This document shows positions 33,103 through 44,229 of a stretch of DNA of 64,000 nt, piece by piece; position 1 is the stretch's first letter, and each line of letters opens with the position of its first letter. The notes under the pieces were generated by a model. That model saw only the letters and a program-made list of their open reading frames with translations, ran no database searches and was not told the origin of the DNA. The stretch is from the NCBI GenBank assembly GCA_028753945.1, contig JAPNXP010000014.1, positions 4,464,001 to 4,528,000 of the forward strand, read 5' to 3'. This DNA comes from Hexactinellida sp. DTS-2022 (lineage: Eukaryota > Porifera > Hexactinellida). The position numbers were made by a program, and so were the translations under genes.

Positions 33103-34336
33103 ATGGCAACTGAGTTTGTAGCGGACATGCGAGAAGAGACAGCCAGAGAGCTGGAACGAATTCGAGGGGAAGTGGTGATAGCGAAAGAGGAGTTACGAGT
33201 CCGATTCGAGTACTATTTCCAAGTGCTACGTGGCAGACACATCGAACTGGTGGCACAGCTGGATGAAGTGGTCCGTGTGGCAGACACAAGTGGAGGACAG
33301 ACAGGTGAAGCTGAATCAGTTGAAAGTAACCAAAGCTGATGCGTCACACAATCTCCAACACAATGAGCTCAATGAGACTCTAGTAAATGTGTCCCGAGAG
33401 TTGGACGAGAAGATACGGGGACTAGAGGCGACTGTGGATCGGATTCCATCTGTGTGGCTCGAGTGGCATGACGGGTGGTTGGAAGGTGGCATGGCTGGAT
33501 TGTGTCGCTTGTGTGAGGGTGTATCCTACGTGAACAGACACAACCCAGTGTGGTCTGGTGTCAATCAAGGAAAGGGACAGACGGAAATATGTGTTCCTTA
33601 TGGTCTATCAATAGACAGAGACAATGGGGATATATTTGTGTGTGATCATTTGGCTCATAGGATTCAGGTGTTTCGCAAAGAAGGCAATTATTCGAGAACA
33701 ATTAAGCCACAAGGAATGACTTTTCCTGATTCCATAACTGTCTCACTCCATCATCTGTTTGTCATCTGTCATTATCCACATAATATCTACAAGCTAGATA
33801 AAGTGTCTGGGGACATTCTGTGTCGTGTTAAAACAAAGTATAACATGTGTGGTCTGTCAGTTGACACAGACACACTGTATGCAGGAATGTGTGGAACTAA
33901 TATCATATCTCATTTCAGTGTTGAGGATTTGCGGTCTATCGATAGGACTCCACTTAACTCTCCACACATAACAAAGCACACTAGTCTATGCGACCTAAAA
34001 TTAGCTCCCTCTCTATTTATAGTCCTGTTTGATGAGTGTCCCTATTCTATCCAATCATTTACCAGAGATGGGAACCTAATGCATTCGATTGTGTCACAGG
34101 AACAGCTGATTGGAGCTTATTCTTTCTGTCTGGACAGACACATGAATATTATAGTTAGTGACCATGGAGCTCATAATGTTAAAGTGTTCAACAGAGAGGG
34201 ACAGCTTGTCGGTACCATGGGACACGAAGGGACAGGACCTGGAGAGTTCATATTACCTCAAGGCATAGACATCAACAAGGAGGGACTTGTTGTTGTTGTT
34301 GATTGTAAGCAGTCTCATATGTTGCAATTCTTCTAA
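33103..34336 (+). pseudogene. Coiled-coil/NHL-repeat protein with one frameshift
   Basis: The frame from ATG 33103 encodes a helical coiled-coil (MATEFVADMREETARELERI...), then shifts near 33280-33290. The second frame continues VEDRQVKLNQLKVTK and runs to 34336. The C-terminal part has NHL-type beta-propeller repeats: VPYGLSIDRDNGDIFVCDHL with HRIQVF, and the last one LPQGIDINKEGLVVVVDCKQ. The layout matches the 411-residue NHL proteins at 37790 and 59905 but the sequence is far diverged. It resembles TRIM2/3/71 proteins without RING and B-box. The single shift could be a real lesion, a missed splice or an assembly error; apart from it the gene looks coding. Confidence 0.65.
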
Positions 34337-34642
34337 TCTCCTATTTATTTGTGTTTGTTTATTCATTAAAATAATAGAATAAATGAAATCTTGACTTAAG
34401 TCAATAGTCCTTATTTTAACTTGGGGGAGTAGTAGTAAACATTTTATGTAAATGTTTTCTTATTAATTTTGTTCCACCAGTTCTCCAATCAGTAATCACT
34501 AAACAAACAAACAAACAAACAAACAAACAAACAAACAAACAAATAAACAAACAAACAACAGTCATCCCTCTAAGCCAATTAACTTTACTGTATTCAATTT
34601 AATAAATAAAACTAAAATAAATAAAAAACAAACAACAACAAT
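34337..34642. other. Short intergenic stretch with AAAC microsatellite
   Basis: The NHL gene at 33103 and the cadherin are convergent. Between their stops lies an (AAAC)n run at 34500-34560 and AT-rich sequence that should hold both polyadenylation sites (AATAAA-like sites near 34600-34625 for the minus strand are not clear-cut). Confidence 0.5.
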
Positions 34643-37300
34643 TTATATTATTGAAATCCCAGATCCATCTTCGCTTCCAAAATCCACCAAAACCTTTGAC
34701 ACCTCATCATCAGAAAAATCCACCATAGAATTAACTGCGACACTAACACCTCCACTTTTGTCATCAAACAAATCAACAACAGATCGCAAACCGCCTAAAC
34801 TATCAAAATCTTCAGAAAATAATTCCATAGTTAGTTCCTGTGATTCATAACGCAAAGAGGCTGGCTTTTCAAAAAAAGATGAATTCGGGTAAGGACTTAT
34901 ATAAAGTGGATTTGTAAGTGAATGTAATTCGGTTGGTGACGAAATATTGCTCTGAGATGGGAAATAAGTTGAAAGACTAGCGTATGATTTGGCATATTGT
35001 TGTTTACGTTGACGCAGCCTATAAATGCGTACCATTAACATACACAGAACACAACTACAACAAGCTATAAATATAACTAGGATAGTTGATAGGATTATTA
35101 AAGCTAATTCAGTTGAAATTAAAGTTGTGTCTTTTGGAATAATTGGTTCGGCTAATTGAATGCCGGCTGTAAATAAAAGATCGTTTATAAGTGCTTCATT
35201 TTCATCAATACCTCGTAATAAATCTAGACCTTCAATCAAGGTGTTATTGGTTAAATGTGTCGCATGTATGTTTACAGTGGTTTTCGAAGGATCAACTAAA
35301 TTTAAAGTGTCGTAAAAAGGCGATATTTGGTCAATAATAACATTAACTTTTATAGCCACTGTAAATATATCTTCTATTTGATGTTGGTTTGTTATCACAA
35401 ATTCAGGTGATCGATTCAATACCATTTCAATGACAAAATTGGGAGAAATTATTACAATATGCACGTTTTCAGTGTCAAAAAGTGTCGGAGTAACACCTTT
35501 ATTATCAAAGGCACGAATTTGGAAATCAAAAGTACGTCCAACTTGTCCGGTAAATAAACCAGTTGAGGACATTATCCCGTTTTCTAAATCAACCACAAAA
35601 CCGGAGGAAATTCCCATTAGCTTGAATTGTATTTCTCCAAATAATCCGGAATCAATATCGGTTGCATTGAATATAAATACCGTAGCCCCAGTGTTAAAAT
35701 CTTCTAGCAAACCTTTGTTATACTTTGTATCTGTGAGAAAAGATGAATTGTCATTAATATCAAATATTAAGACTCGGACACTATTTTGAGTTGTCAAAGG
35801 TGTTATTCCATTGTCTGTAACAATAATTGTGAATGTGTATATTGATGCCACTTCATAATCAAAGGTGTTAAGTGTAGATAACACACCAGTTATCGCGTTA
35901 ATAGAGAAATTAGCAGAATCTCCATTTTGAATCGAAAAATAAAATTCTTTATTAACACCTATATCACTATCAGTAGCATAAAATCTAAAAATAGAACTCA
36001 AAACAGAAGTTGATTCGCTGATGGAAATTTCATAAGTGTCAAGTGTCAAAATAGGAGGATTGTCGTTAAAATCTGTGATTGTTATTGAAATTGTTAAATT
36101 AGTTTTTAAGGAAGGAATTCCATTATCAAGTGCTTCTATTTTAAGTGTATAATGATCAAAAGTTTCCCTATCAATATTTGCAATGGCTATTGTCAATTCA
36201 GCCGTTTGTTCATTCATTGCAAATGTTGTTAATCCAGTGATTGGGTTACTGTCTACTAGTCTATAAGTTAGTTCCATATTGGTGTTGATATCCGCATCTG
36301 TGGCAGGGGTATTGACTATCACCTGACCGACAAATGTGTCCTCGCGAATGAAAAGTGTCGTTTGAATAGAGACATCAAAAATAGGTTGATTATCATTAGA
36401 ATCAGTTATGTAAATATTTAAGTTTATTTGATTGGAAAGGCTAGGGGATCCATTGTCATTTATTATTATTGTTAGTTGGACGAAATCTAAATTTTCTCGG
36501 TCGAGAATTTGTGACACCTCTAATAACCCAGTTACGGAACCTATCTTGAACAAATTGGAACCAGTAAGTGTGAAAGTTATAGTTCCATTTTCACCGAAAT
36601 CAGGATCACTCGCCAAATACTGCACAACTGAAGTAGCAACCAATGTGTTCTCTGGAATGCTAATATTAGTAGCAATAGGTGTGAGAAATTGTGGCGTGTT
36701 ATCGTTAATATCTAGAATACCAATTTGGACAATAAGTGGATCAGAATCCAATTGGGGAACCCCTTGATCCACACCCTTAATAGCGACACTATAAGAAGAG
36801 ATTAATTCCCTGTCCAACTCTCTAGCTACCTTAAGTTCTCCGGTATTAAAGTCTATCAGGAAATCAGCTGATCCAGATATCTTCACAAATCTACAAAGTA
36901 TAATATTACGTAATAGGAACTATAGAGTATAGTAATAGTAAAGTATAGTAATAGTATAATACAGTCAGGTTCTTTTATTATGAACATTCAAGGGACCAAA
37001 AATTGTGTTCATAATAGAGAGACTTCATAATAAGCGAACTCAACTTAATACAAACCCTATGTAAGTTGTTAAATTGGGACCATAGGGCTTGTTCATAATA
37101 AAAAATCTTCATATTAAGCAGACGAAATCTTGTTCATAATAAGCAGACACCTGACTGTATTACGTAATAGGAACTATAAAGTATAGTAATAGTAAAGTTT
37201 AGTAATAGTAAAATACAGTAGAACCTCGTTAGTACGAACACGATTAATACGAACACTATTTCAGTCCCATTCAAAGCCATTTCAATCATTTCAATTCTAA

Positions 37301-37597
37301 AAATCTAAAATTACAGCTGTGCCGACAGCATGTCCTTTGGAGGCACTATATTCTGTTCGTTGGTTGATCAATAGTGCCTCCAAAAGTAAATAACTGATTG
37401 AAGAAATCTAAAATTACAGCTGTGCCGACAGCATGTCCTTTGGAGGCACTATATTTTGGTCGTTGGTTGATCAATAGTGCCTCCAAAAGTAAATAACTGA
37501 TTGAAGAAATCTAAAATTACAGCTGTGCCGACAGCATGTCCTTCGGAGGCACTATATTTTGGTCGTTGGTTGATCAATAGTGCCTCCAAAAGTAAAC
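37301..37597. repeat. Three tandem copies of a 103-bp hairpin unit
   Basis: Each unit holds CAGCTGTGCCGACAGCATGT and the inverted pair GGAGGCACTAT / ATAGTGCCTCC. The same motif forms the nested hairpins of 16741-17262. It lies about 190-490 bp upstream of the NHL gene at 37790, within the last cadherin intron. Confidence 0.85.
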
Positions 37598-37789
37598 GCT
37601 GTAAACAATTCAGATCTTTATTATTGTATCACAGTAGACACAATTAACCAATAAAATTTCCCTACTTTCCAGATATCACCATAGCAACCATTGACGTACA
37701 TTGGTATTCTCAAGTTACACAAGTATAAGATAGATCTGTATTATATTAATTATATTATTTGAATAAACTCAATTCGTAACTAAAACTAA

Positions 37790-39025
37790 ATGGCCACTAA
37801 TATGCCTACAAATGTTATTTTCGATAAAATGCCGCATTTCGACAATGTCGCCACTATCATCCACCGAACATTCGATCCCCTAATCGATCAGCTGATCGCG
37901 AGGAGGGACGCTCTCCTCCAGAGGGTCCGTGAGCTGCGAGAGGACCACAGGAACAAAGAGGCCACTCGTATCGCTGCCATAGAAGAACTCGAAAGGGTAC
38001 AACAACAAATGATGGAAATGAGCATAAAGGTTAACCCAAACCTTAAGTTCCATGAACAGGCCAAACAAGCCTACCAAGAGGGCATTAAGGAACTGGGATC
38101 ATCTGCCACATTCCTATGTCCCGTCTCCAGGTGTCAAAATAAGGACACAATCCGACAGCTGATATCCGAGCTAGGAGAGATAGTCCCGTGTGAGATACCG
38201 GACTATTCTCTCAAGCGAGAACCGGTATTAACAGCTGGGAAGTTAGGTGCAGGTGCTAATGAGTTGAGAGCCATAGGAATAGCATTCGATGAATCCACTG
38301 AGCTAATGTACGTAGCAGATAATGGGAACAGTCGTGTGCAAATAGTGTCCTTAAAGGGAGAGTTTGTGCGACAATTCAGGAATGATAAGCTCGAGAGTCC
38401 ATATGGAATAGCTGTTAACAATGAGTGCATATTCGTAACCGATGCATATCACCATGCATTGTTACAGTTCCGAAAGAAAGATTGCAAACTCATTAACAGA
38501 ACTGGAACTAAAGGCAACAAGGAAGGAGAGTTGAGATATCCCTATGGACTCTGTATCGACACTAACGGAGATGTGTTAGTTGCAGATTGCCACAACAACA
38601 GAGTGTGTGTATACTCGAAACTCCTGAAATTCAAGTCCTGCATCGGAAAAGGACAGCTGAATATTCCTAAAGACGTTAAGCTGCCAGCTGATCGAATCGT
38701 GGTGCTAGACATGAGTCCCAAATGTGTTCATTTCTTCTCTCGAGAAGGACACCACCTCAGTTCCTGTGTCTCTAGAGGGACAGAGGACAGTTCGGTCGCT
38801 ATGCCTTCCTTCTTCTGTTTGGACTCAGCTGGCAATATCATTATTAGCGACCATGAGAGTCATGCCATCAAGGTGTATACTGAATCGGGACAGCATATTC
38901 TCACCTTGGGTAGGGAAGGGGAGGGAATGGGAGAGTTTATAACCCCCTATGGAGTTTGTATTTCCAACTTGGGAACTATTTGTGTTTTATCTCATAATCC
39001 TAACTATTCTTTGCAATGGTTCTAG
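37790..39025 (+). CDS. Coiled-coil/NHL-repeat protein, 411 residues (intact)
   Basis: Residues about 25-110 are a coiled coil (LIARRDALLQRVRELREDHRNKEATR). The rest is a propeller of NHL-like repeats: ELRAIGIAFDESTELMYVAD, YGIAVNNECIFVTD, YPYGLCIDTNGDVLVADCHN, a divergent one, FFCLDSAGNIIISDHESHAIKV, and YGVCISNLGTICVLSHNP. NHL propellers bind protein or RNA; this resembles the C-terminal half of TRIM2/3/71 without RING or B-box, so ligase activity is not expected. The gene lies inside the last intron of the cadherin, on the opposite strand. The copy at 59905 is about 80% identical by eye and shares upstream DNA (GTATAAGATAGATCTGTATTA), so promoter and gene were duplicated together. Confidence 0.85.
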   Translation: MATNMPTNVIFDKMPHFDNVATIIHRTFDPLIDQLIARRDALLQRVRELREDHRNKEATRIAAIEELERVQQQMMEMSIKVNPNLKFHEQAKQAYQEGIKELGSSATFLCPVSRCQNKDTIRQLISELGEIVPCEIPDYSLKREPVLTAGKLGAGANELRAIGIAFDESTELMYVADNGNSRVQIVSLKGEFVRQFRNDKLESPYGIAVNNECIFVTDAYHHALLQFRKKDCKLINRTGTKGNKEGELRYPYGLCIDTNGDVLVADCHNNRVCVYSKLLKFKSCIGKGQLNIPKDVKLPADRIVVLDMSPKCVHFFSREGHHLSSCVSRGTEDSSVAMPSFFCLDSAGNIIISDHESHAIKVYTESGQHILTLGREGEGMGEFITPYGVCISNLGTICVLSHNPNYSLQWF

Positions 39026-40018
39026 TTTGTTTATTTGTTGATTATAAAAGGTATGAACTGAAAATTTGTCAAATGAAACTGTTTTTTGGTTATAAATAGT
39101 TATTAAAAACATACATAAGTAGTACCATTCAAATTATACGTAAAGTTTCCAAGGGGCTAAGGGGGTAGCCAAAACATGTTCTTAGTATCAGAAGATTAGG
39201 CCACATAAAATAAATTACTTGTTTATCATCCATATTTTTCGAGAAAATTGGGACGGCGGACGGGATTTTATTTTTATTTTTTATTTCCATTAATATGCAA
39301 ATAACATTATCCTATGCCAAAAAATAAATATACATATTTTTTTAAATCAGAAAATAAATGACATTGCCCAAATAATTACAGTAATGCTCTAACATATAGG
39401 ACTTATTAAAAATTCAGGCATAGTAGGTACTTTACACAAGTTTATAGCTTATATTTTGTACGATTATGTTCATAAGATAATAATAAAATAGATCCGGACG
39501 GATAGTAAAAATTGGGGCGGGCGGGGATGATAAACAAGTTATTTATTTTATACGGCCTTATGTGTATAATAATCAAATATACCGTATTTGTATATTACAA
39601 AAGCGAACTTATTTTTAGAGTTATTTCCCCTCGAATTTAATTGGCTAAAAGTTTTGCCATCTTTTGGGATGGAAATGTGAATTATCTAAAATCGTGACCC
39701 CAGGCACATCTGTAACCCATGAGACATTTATCCTGAAAATTTCAGTTCTTAGTTAATAAAACTCTGTTCTATGGAGGATACGGTAATCTTATATAATTAA
39801 AAAAAAACAATGATTTTTTTGTTCGGAATTGATTGAGGAACTGTTAAGATCTACAGACTTGAAATTTGGCAGGGGTGTAGGGAATAATGTTTCTGGTAAT
39901 AATAATATACCAAGGCAGTCATTTCAATACTGGGCCACTATACTACAGTATAGTCGGCACAGTAATAATAGTTATAGTTTTCCAGTTAAAATAGAAAGAT
40001 ACTCTCCCATATAGATTA
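39026..40018. other. Intronic repeat-derived sequence
   Basis: There is no gene. 39635-39860 shares blocks with 52790-52930 (GATTGAGGAACTG, CTACAGACYTRAAATTTGGCAG, CGAATTTAATTGGCTAAAAG-type), so a dispersed repeat of unknown class is present. 39935-39965 is a copy of the CTATACTATAGTATAGTCGGC palindromic repeat. Confidence 0.5.
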
Positions 40019-40158
40019 CAGTAGATACCGGTTATAAGAACATGCCGGTTATAAGAACATTCTACTGGGAAACGGTTGCTATATACCCTATATAATTATG
40101 CCGGTTAAAGAACACTATATGCAGTTCCCTACGATGTTCTTATAACCGGCATCCACTG
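40019..40158. repeat. TA-target element (ACCGGTTATAAG family)
   Basis: Ends CAGTAGATACCGGTTATAAG and ACCGGCATCCACTG, TA on both sides, 140 bp. It is followed at 40165-40245 by the right half of a CTCGTTAG-family copy. Both lie in the last cadherin intron. Confidence 0.78.
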
Positions 40159-41660
40159 TACAAATGACACCGGTTAATAGTAATCCCGGATAATACGAAT
40201 AAATATCGACGGTCCCCTGGTGTTCCTACTAACGAGGTTCTACCATACACTCCGTATAAGCTCACTTAACAACCGCATTAGTAGTGATATCCCCATCAGT
40301 AGCCGACACGAGTAGCACAACAACACCAACAACAACATCTTCAGACAGCTCAGTTGAATATGAAACTGGAACTAACTCTGGATGGTTATCATTAACATCG
40401 GAAAATGCTGACTCGTATATCAGCTGTTCCCTGTCTACTCGCGTTACCGGCGTCAACCGCTGTAACAGTAAACGTGTAGAGAGCCTTAGTCTCAAAGTCA
40501 AACGTGTCTGTTGTAGAAACCTGACCTAAATAGTAAGTGTTAATTGGAACTGGAACTAAAGTATCAATCAACTAAAGTAAAAGCTAGAGAAAGTGAACAC
40601 CCTGGGGACCAGCCATAATGTTCACTTTTGAGCGGTTTGAACTAAAGTATATTACAGTTGATCAGCTTATAAATAATAGAGCCACCAGTTAATAGATTTC
40701 TCCGCTTAATGGGGACAAAGTTTCACAGGATTTATAGGACGGAATTACAGTTTGGCTTAAAATATTTTCGGTTAATAGATTTCTCCGCTTAATCGGGTCA
40801 AAGTAACCTGGTCCCGAGGTGACTCTATTAAGCGGAGTAGACTGTATTGACAGAATTATTTATTTAACAACCAACACCTTTTCTAATATAATTGTATGCA
40901 CTGGTATGGCAATGTCATTTTTTTATATAAAAAAATTGTATATAAAAAATTTGATGTGAAAAATTTGTATGTTAACCTACCTATTTGTGGTTCAATAACA
41001 AACTTGACAGCTTCAGGCCCATTTATAGAATAAGTCAGCATACTATTCAGTCCCTCGTCTCCATCAATAGCAAACACACTCAGAACAACTGTACCGACCG
41101 CTCTACTCTCTAACAGTGTGGCTGTATAAACAGTCTGTGAGAAAGTAGGGTTCTCATCATTAACATCCACTATAATAATATCCAAACTGGTACTAGAACT
41201 AAGTTGGGGTGTCCCCTGATCCATAACAAGAATTGTAATTAAATAACTGTTGATATTCTCTCTATCAATATCTGCTGTTTTAACTGTAATTTGCCCGGTA
41301 TTCTCATCAATACGAAATGTGTTCAAACCAGAACTAGGTTGGGAACTATAAATAGAATATTTAAGGACCTTATTGGAACCAATATCGGCATCAGTTGCAG
41401 TTATAGTAGCTACTGCCTGACCGATACCTAGGTTCTCTTTAATGTCAACACTTGTGGGTGTGTCAGGTGTGAAAATAGGAGCGTTGTCGTTTATATCTGA
41501 GATACTTATACTCACAGTAGCCAATGAACTGAGAGGAATGGAGCCACCATCTATAGCGAATATCTATAAATAGAACAGTTAGTGATATTGGGAGTAAGTT
41601 TGTTAAGGGACATTTTAATGTCCCATGTTACCTTGTTACATTTAGATTTATATGTATGTA

Positions 41661-41832
41661 CAGTAGAACCTCGTTTGTAGGAACACGGTTATTAGGAAAT
41701 TCCGGTTAATACGAATACTATTTCAGTCCCTTCAAAGCCTTTTCAATACAAATGATATTGGCAATACGAATTCCGGGTAAGGCGAACGCATTTTGACGGT
41801 CCCTTGGTGTTCGTATTAACGAGATTCTACTG
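41661..41832. repeat. TA-target element (CTCGTTAG family)
   Basis: The 172-bp element has ends CAGTAGAACCTCGTTTGTAG and ACGAGATTCTACTG, flanked by TA, in the cadherin intron between exons 42311-42686 and 40981-41563. Confidence 0.78.
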
Positions 41833-42711
41833 TAATTTAATTGGTTAATAGAATAGATGAATAAAGCTGAAAGTATAACTTAGAAATAGCGGTTAAATTT
41901 TAAGCGCCAATAATTTAAAACCAAGAATTTATTCGGATCGTAAATTTCAAAATTAAGCGCCAGAATTCATGTTTTAAAATTCTGGTTTGAATTATTGGCG
42001 CTTAAAATTTAGCCGCACTTTTATAGGATTTATACTTTCACCATTATTTATCTATTATATTGTCTACTGTAGAGTATTATTTATCTATTCTATAATTTAT
42101 ATTGTATACTGTAGACGTGTAGAGCAATAATTTATTTGTCTATTCTATACTATACTATACTATATTGTAACCTTGAGTATATTTATATATTGTATACTAT
42201 AGAGTAACATTATCTATTCTATTGTATACTATACTGTACTATATTGTAAGTTGTAACCTTGAGTATATTTATCTATTGTATACTATATACTATACTATAC
42301 TATACTGTACCTTTAGTGTGTATTCGTCCTGCGTTTCCCTGTCCAGCTGTGCGACTATTTTTAGCTTCCCGAGATGCGATCTATCTCGAACCCCCCTTCC
42401 CCCCCTGACAACGAGAATGTGACAATGGCATTCGCACCAATATCGCTATCGGTAGTGGCATAGGTGTCGACCACAAAACCGACACTTTCTCCCTCACTCA
42501 CTGCCACAGGTGAGGCAGGTGTTGGTGCGAATAGTGGCACGTTGTCGTTTACGTCTGTGACAGATATAGTTAGAATGGCATTTGTGTCGGAGGTAAGTGG
42601 CAGAGTGGCTTGATCCACTGCCTCGACCTCAACGATGTGTCGGTCTAGAGATTCTCTGTCGAGACTAGACACCAAGCTAACTTCTCCTATCGGATATTAG
42701 GCACTGTAGAA

Positions 42712-42910
42712 CTCGGTTATAAGAACACCGGTTATAAGAACAGACCGGTTATAAGAACACCGGTTATAAGAACACACCGGTTATAAGAACACCGGTTATA
42801 ACTTATAAGAACACCGGTTATAAGAACACTATGTTGGAAAACGGTTTCCATATACAGTAGATATCGGTTATAAGAATATCGGTTATAAGAACACCGGATA
42901 TAAGAACATT
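42712..42910. repeat. Tandem array of ACCGGTTATAAGAAC units
   Basis: About eight near-identical copies of a 16-17 bp unit derived from the end of the ACCGGTTATAAG TA-target family. It lies directly beside a cadherin exon (its acceptor is at 42687-42688). Confidence 0.8.
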
Positions 42911-43002
42911 ATTTGAAATTCCCGACGATGCAAGGCAAAAATTATACAATTAATGTTGCATGTATTTTGTATGTGTTGTTCTAAATATAATAATATATGT
43001 AC

Positions 43003-43160
43003 AGTGAACTCTCGTTAAAACGAAGTGCTTGGGACCTGTAAATTCCTTCGTTATATCCGGATATTCGTTATAAGCGGATAATAATTAATGCATTTAGTGC
43101 TCTGGGGGAAAATCTCCATTTCGTTATAAGCAATTATTTCGTTATAACGGGAGTTCACTG
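43003..43160. repeat. Short element with ends CAGTGAACTCTCGTTA
   Basis: Inverted ends CAGTGAACTCTCGTTAAAAC and GTTATAACGGGAGTTCACTG enclose repeated TTCGTTATA motifs. Left-flanked by TA; pogo-like by terminus. Confidence 0.7.
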
Positions 43161-43794
43161 TGTTTAAATTCCAACACCACTTGAAAATTTGCCTAACTCA
43201 TATAACAAATCATTTTGTTTGTGTTGTTCTAATAATATGTATACCGGTATTTACCTGAAACTGAGTCTACTGCGAAGAAGGAAGTTGCAGACACCATATT
43301 GAACCTAACACTTCCACTTAGTTCCAGATCTCTATCACTAGCAGATAGTTTCACTACAACAGAGCTAGTGCTCGTATTCTCACTAAGTTCTATAAAGAAA
43401 GCGGTCTTAACAAACACAGGTTTATTATCATTTGTGTCGTTAATAATCATTCTGAGTTGTGAAGTGGTTTGTCGAGCGGGTGTTCCTGTGTCGCTTGCGG
43501 TTAGAGTTAGTTCGAATTCCGATGTGCTCTCTCTGTCGGTAGGCAGGGAAGTGGTCGTAACTGCGCCACTTGTGACACCCATGGAGAAGTGACCGCCAAG
43601 ATTCCCTCCTATATAGGTAGGGGATATAGTATAAATATATGTATGTATATTGTAAATGATTGTTGGTTTGTTTGTTTGTTGGTTTGTTTGGCTAGTTGAA
43701 TGTTTGTTTGTTTGTTGGTTTGTTTGTTTGTTTGTTTGTTTAAATATAAATATATGTATGTATATTGTTTGTTGGTAGTTTGTTTGTTTGCTAG

Positions 43795-44155
43795 AGTAGA
43801 ACCTCGTTAATAGGAACACCAACGGACGATAAAAATATGTTCGCTTTATCCGGAGTTCGTATTAACCGGAGTAATACAGTAGATATCGGATATAAGCACA
43901 CCGGTTATAAGAACATATCGGATATAAGCACACTATGTTGGAAAACGGTTGCCATATACCCTGTATAATTTATGTTGGTTATAAGAACATGCCGGTTATA
44001 AGCACCTTAAGTGCAGTTCCCGACGATGTGCTTATAACCGGCATCCACTGTAATACCCATTGAATAGCCACTGTAGATACCTGATTTTGTGGAACTGTTT
44101 GTTCGTCTTATCCGGAAATTCGTATTAACCGTGTTCGTACTAACGAGGTTATACT
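43795..44155. repeat. CTCGTTAG-family element with an ACCGGTTATAAG copy inside
   Basis: The outer element starts GAGTAGAACCTCGTTAATAG (first base mutated) and ends ACGAGGTTATACTG. A 174-bp inner element at 43877-44050 (CAGTAGATATCGG to GGCATCCACTG) is flanked by TA. This shows the ACCGGTTATAAG family was active after the CTCGTTAG family at this site. Confidence 0.78.
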
Positions 44156-44229
44156 GTAGTTTGTTTGTTTGGCTGGTAGTTAGTTAGTTAGTTAGTTTGT
44201 ATGTTAGTATGTTAGTTAGTTAGGTAAAC

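Noticed and set aside
40883-41000. C-terminal extension of the cadherin ORF past 40981 (LTYKFFTSNF...)
   Set aside because: It is intron read-through; a donor site at 40981/40980 joins in frame to the exon starting at 40526.
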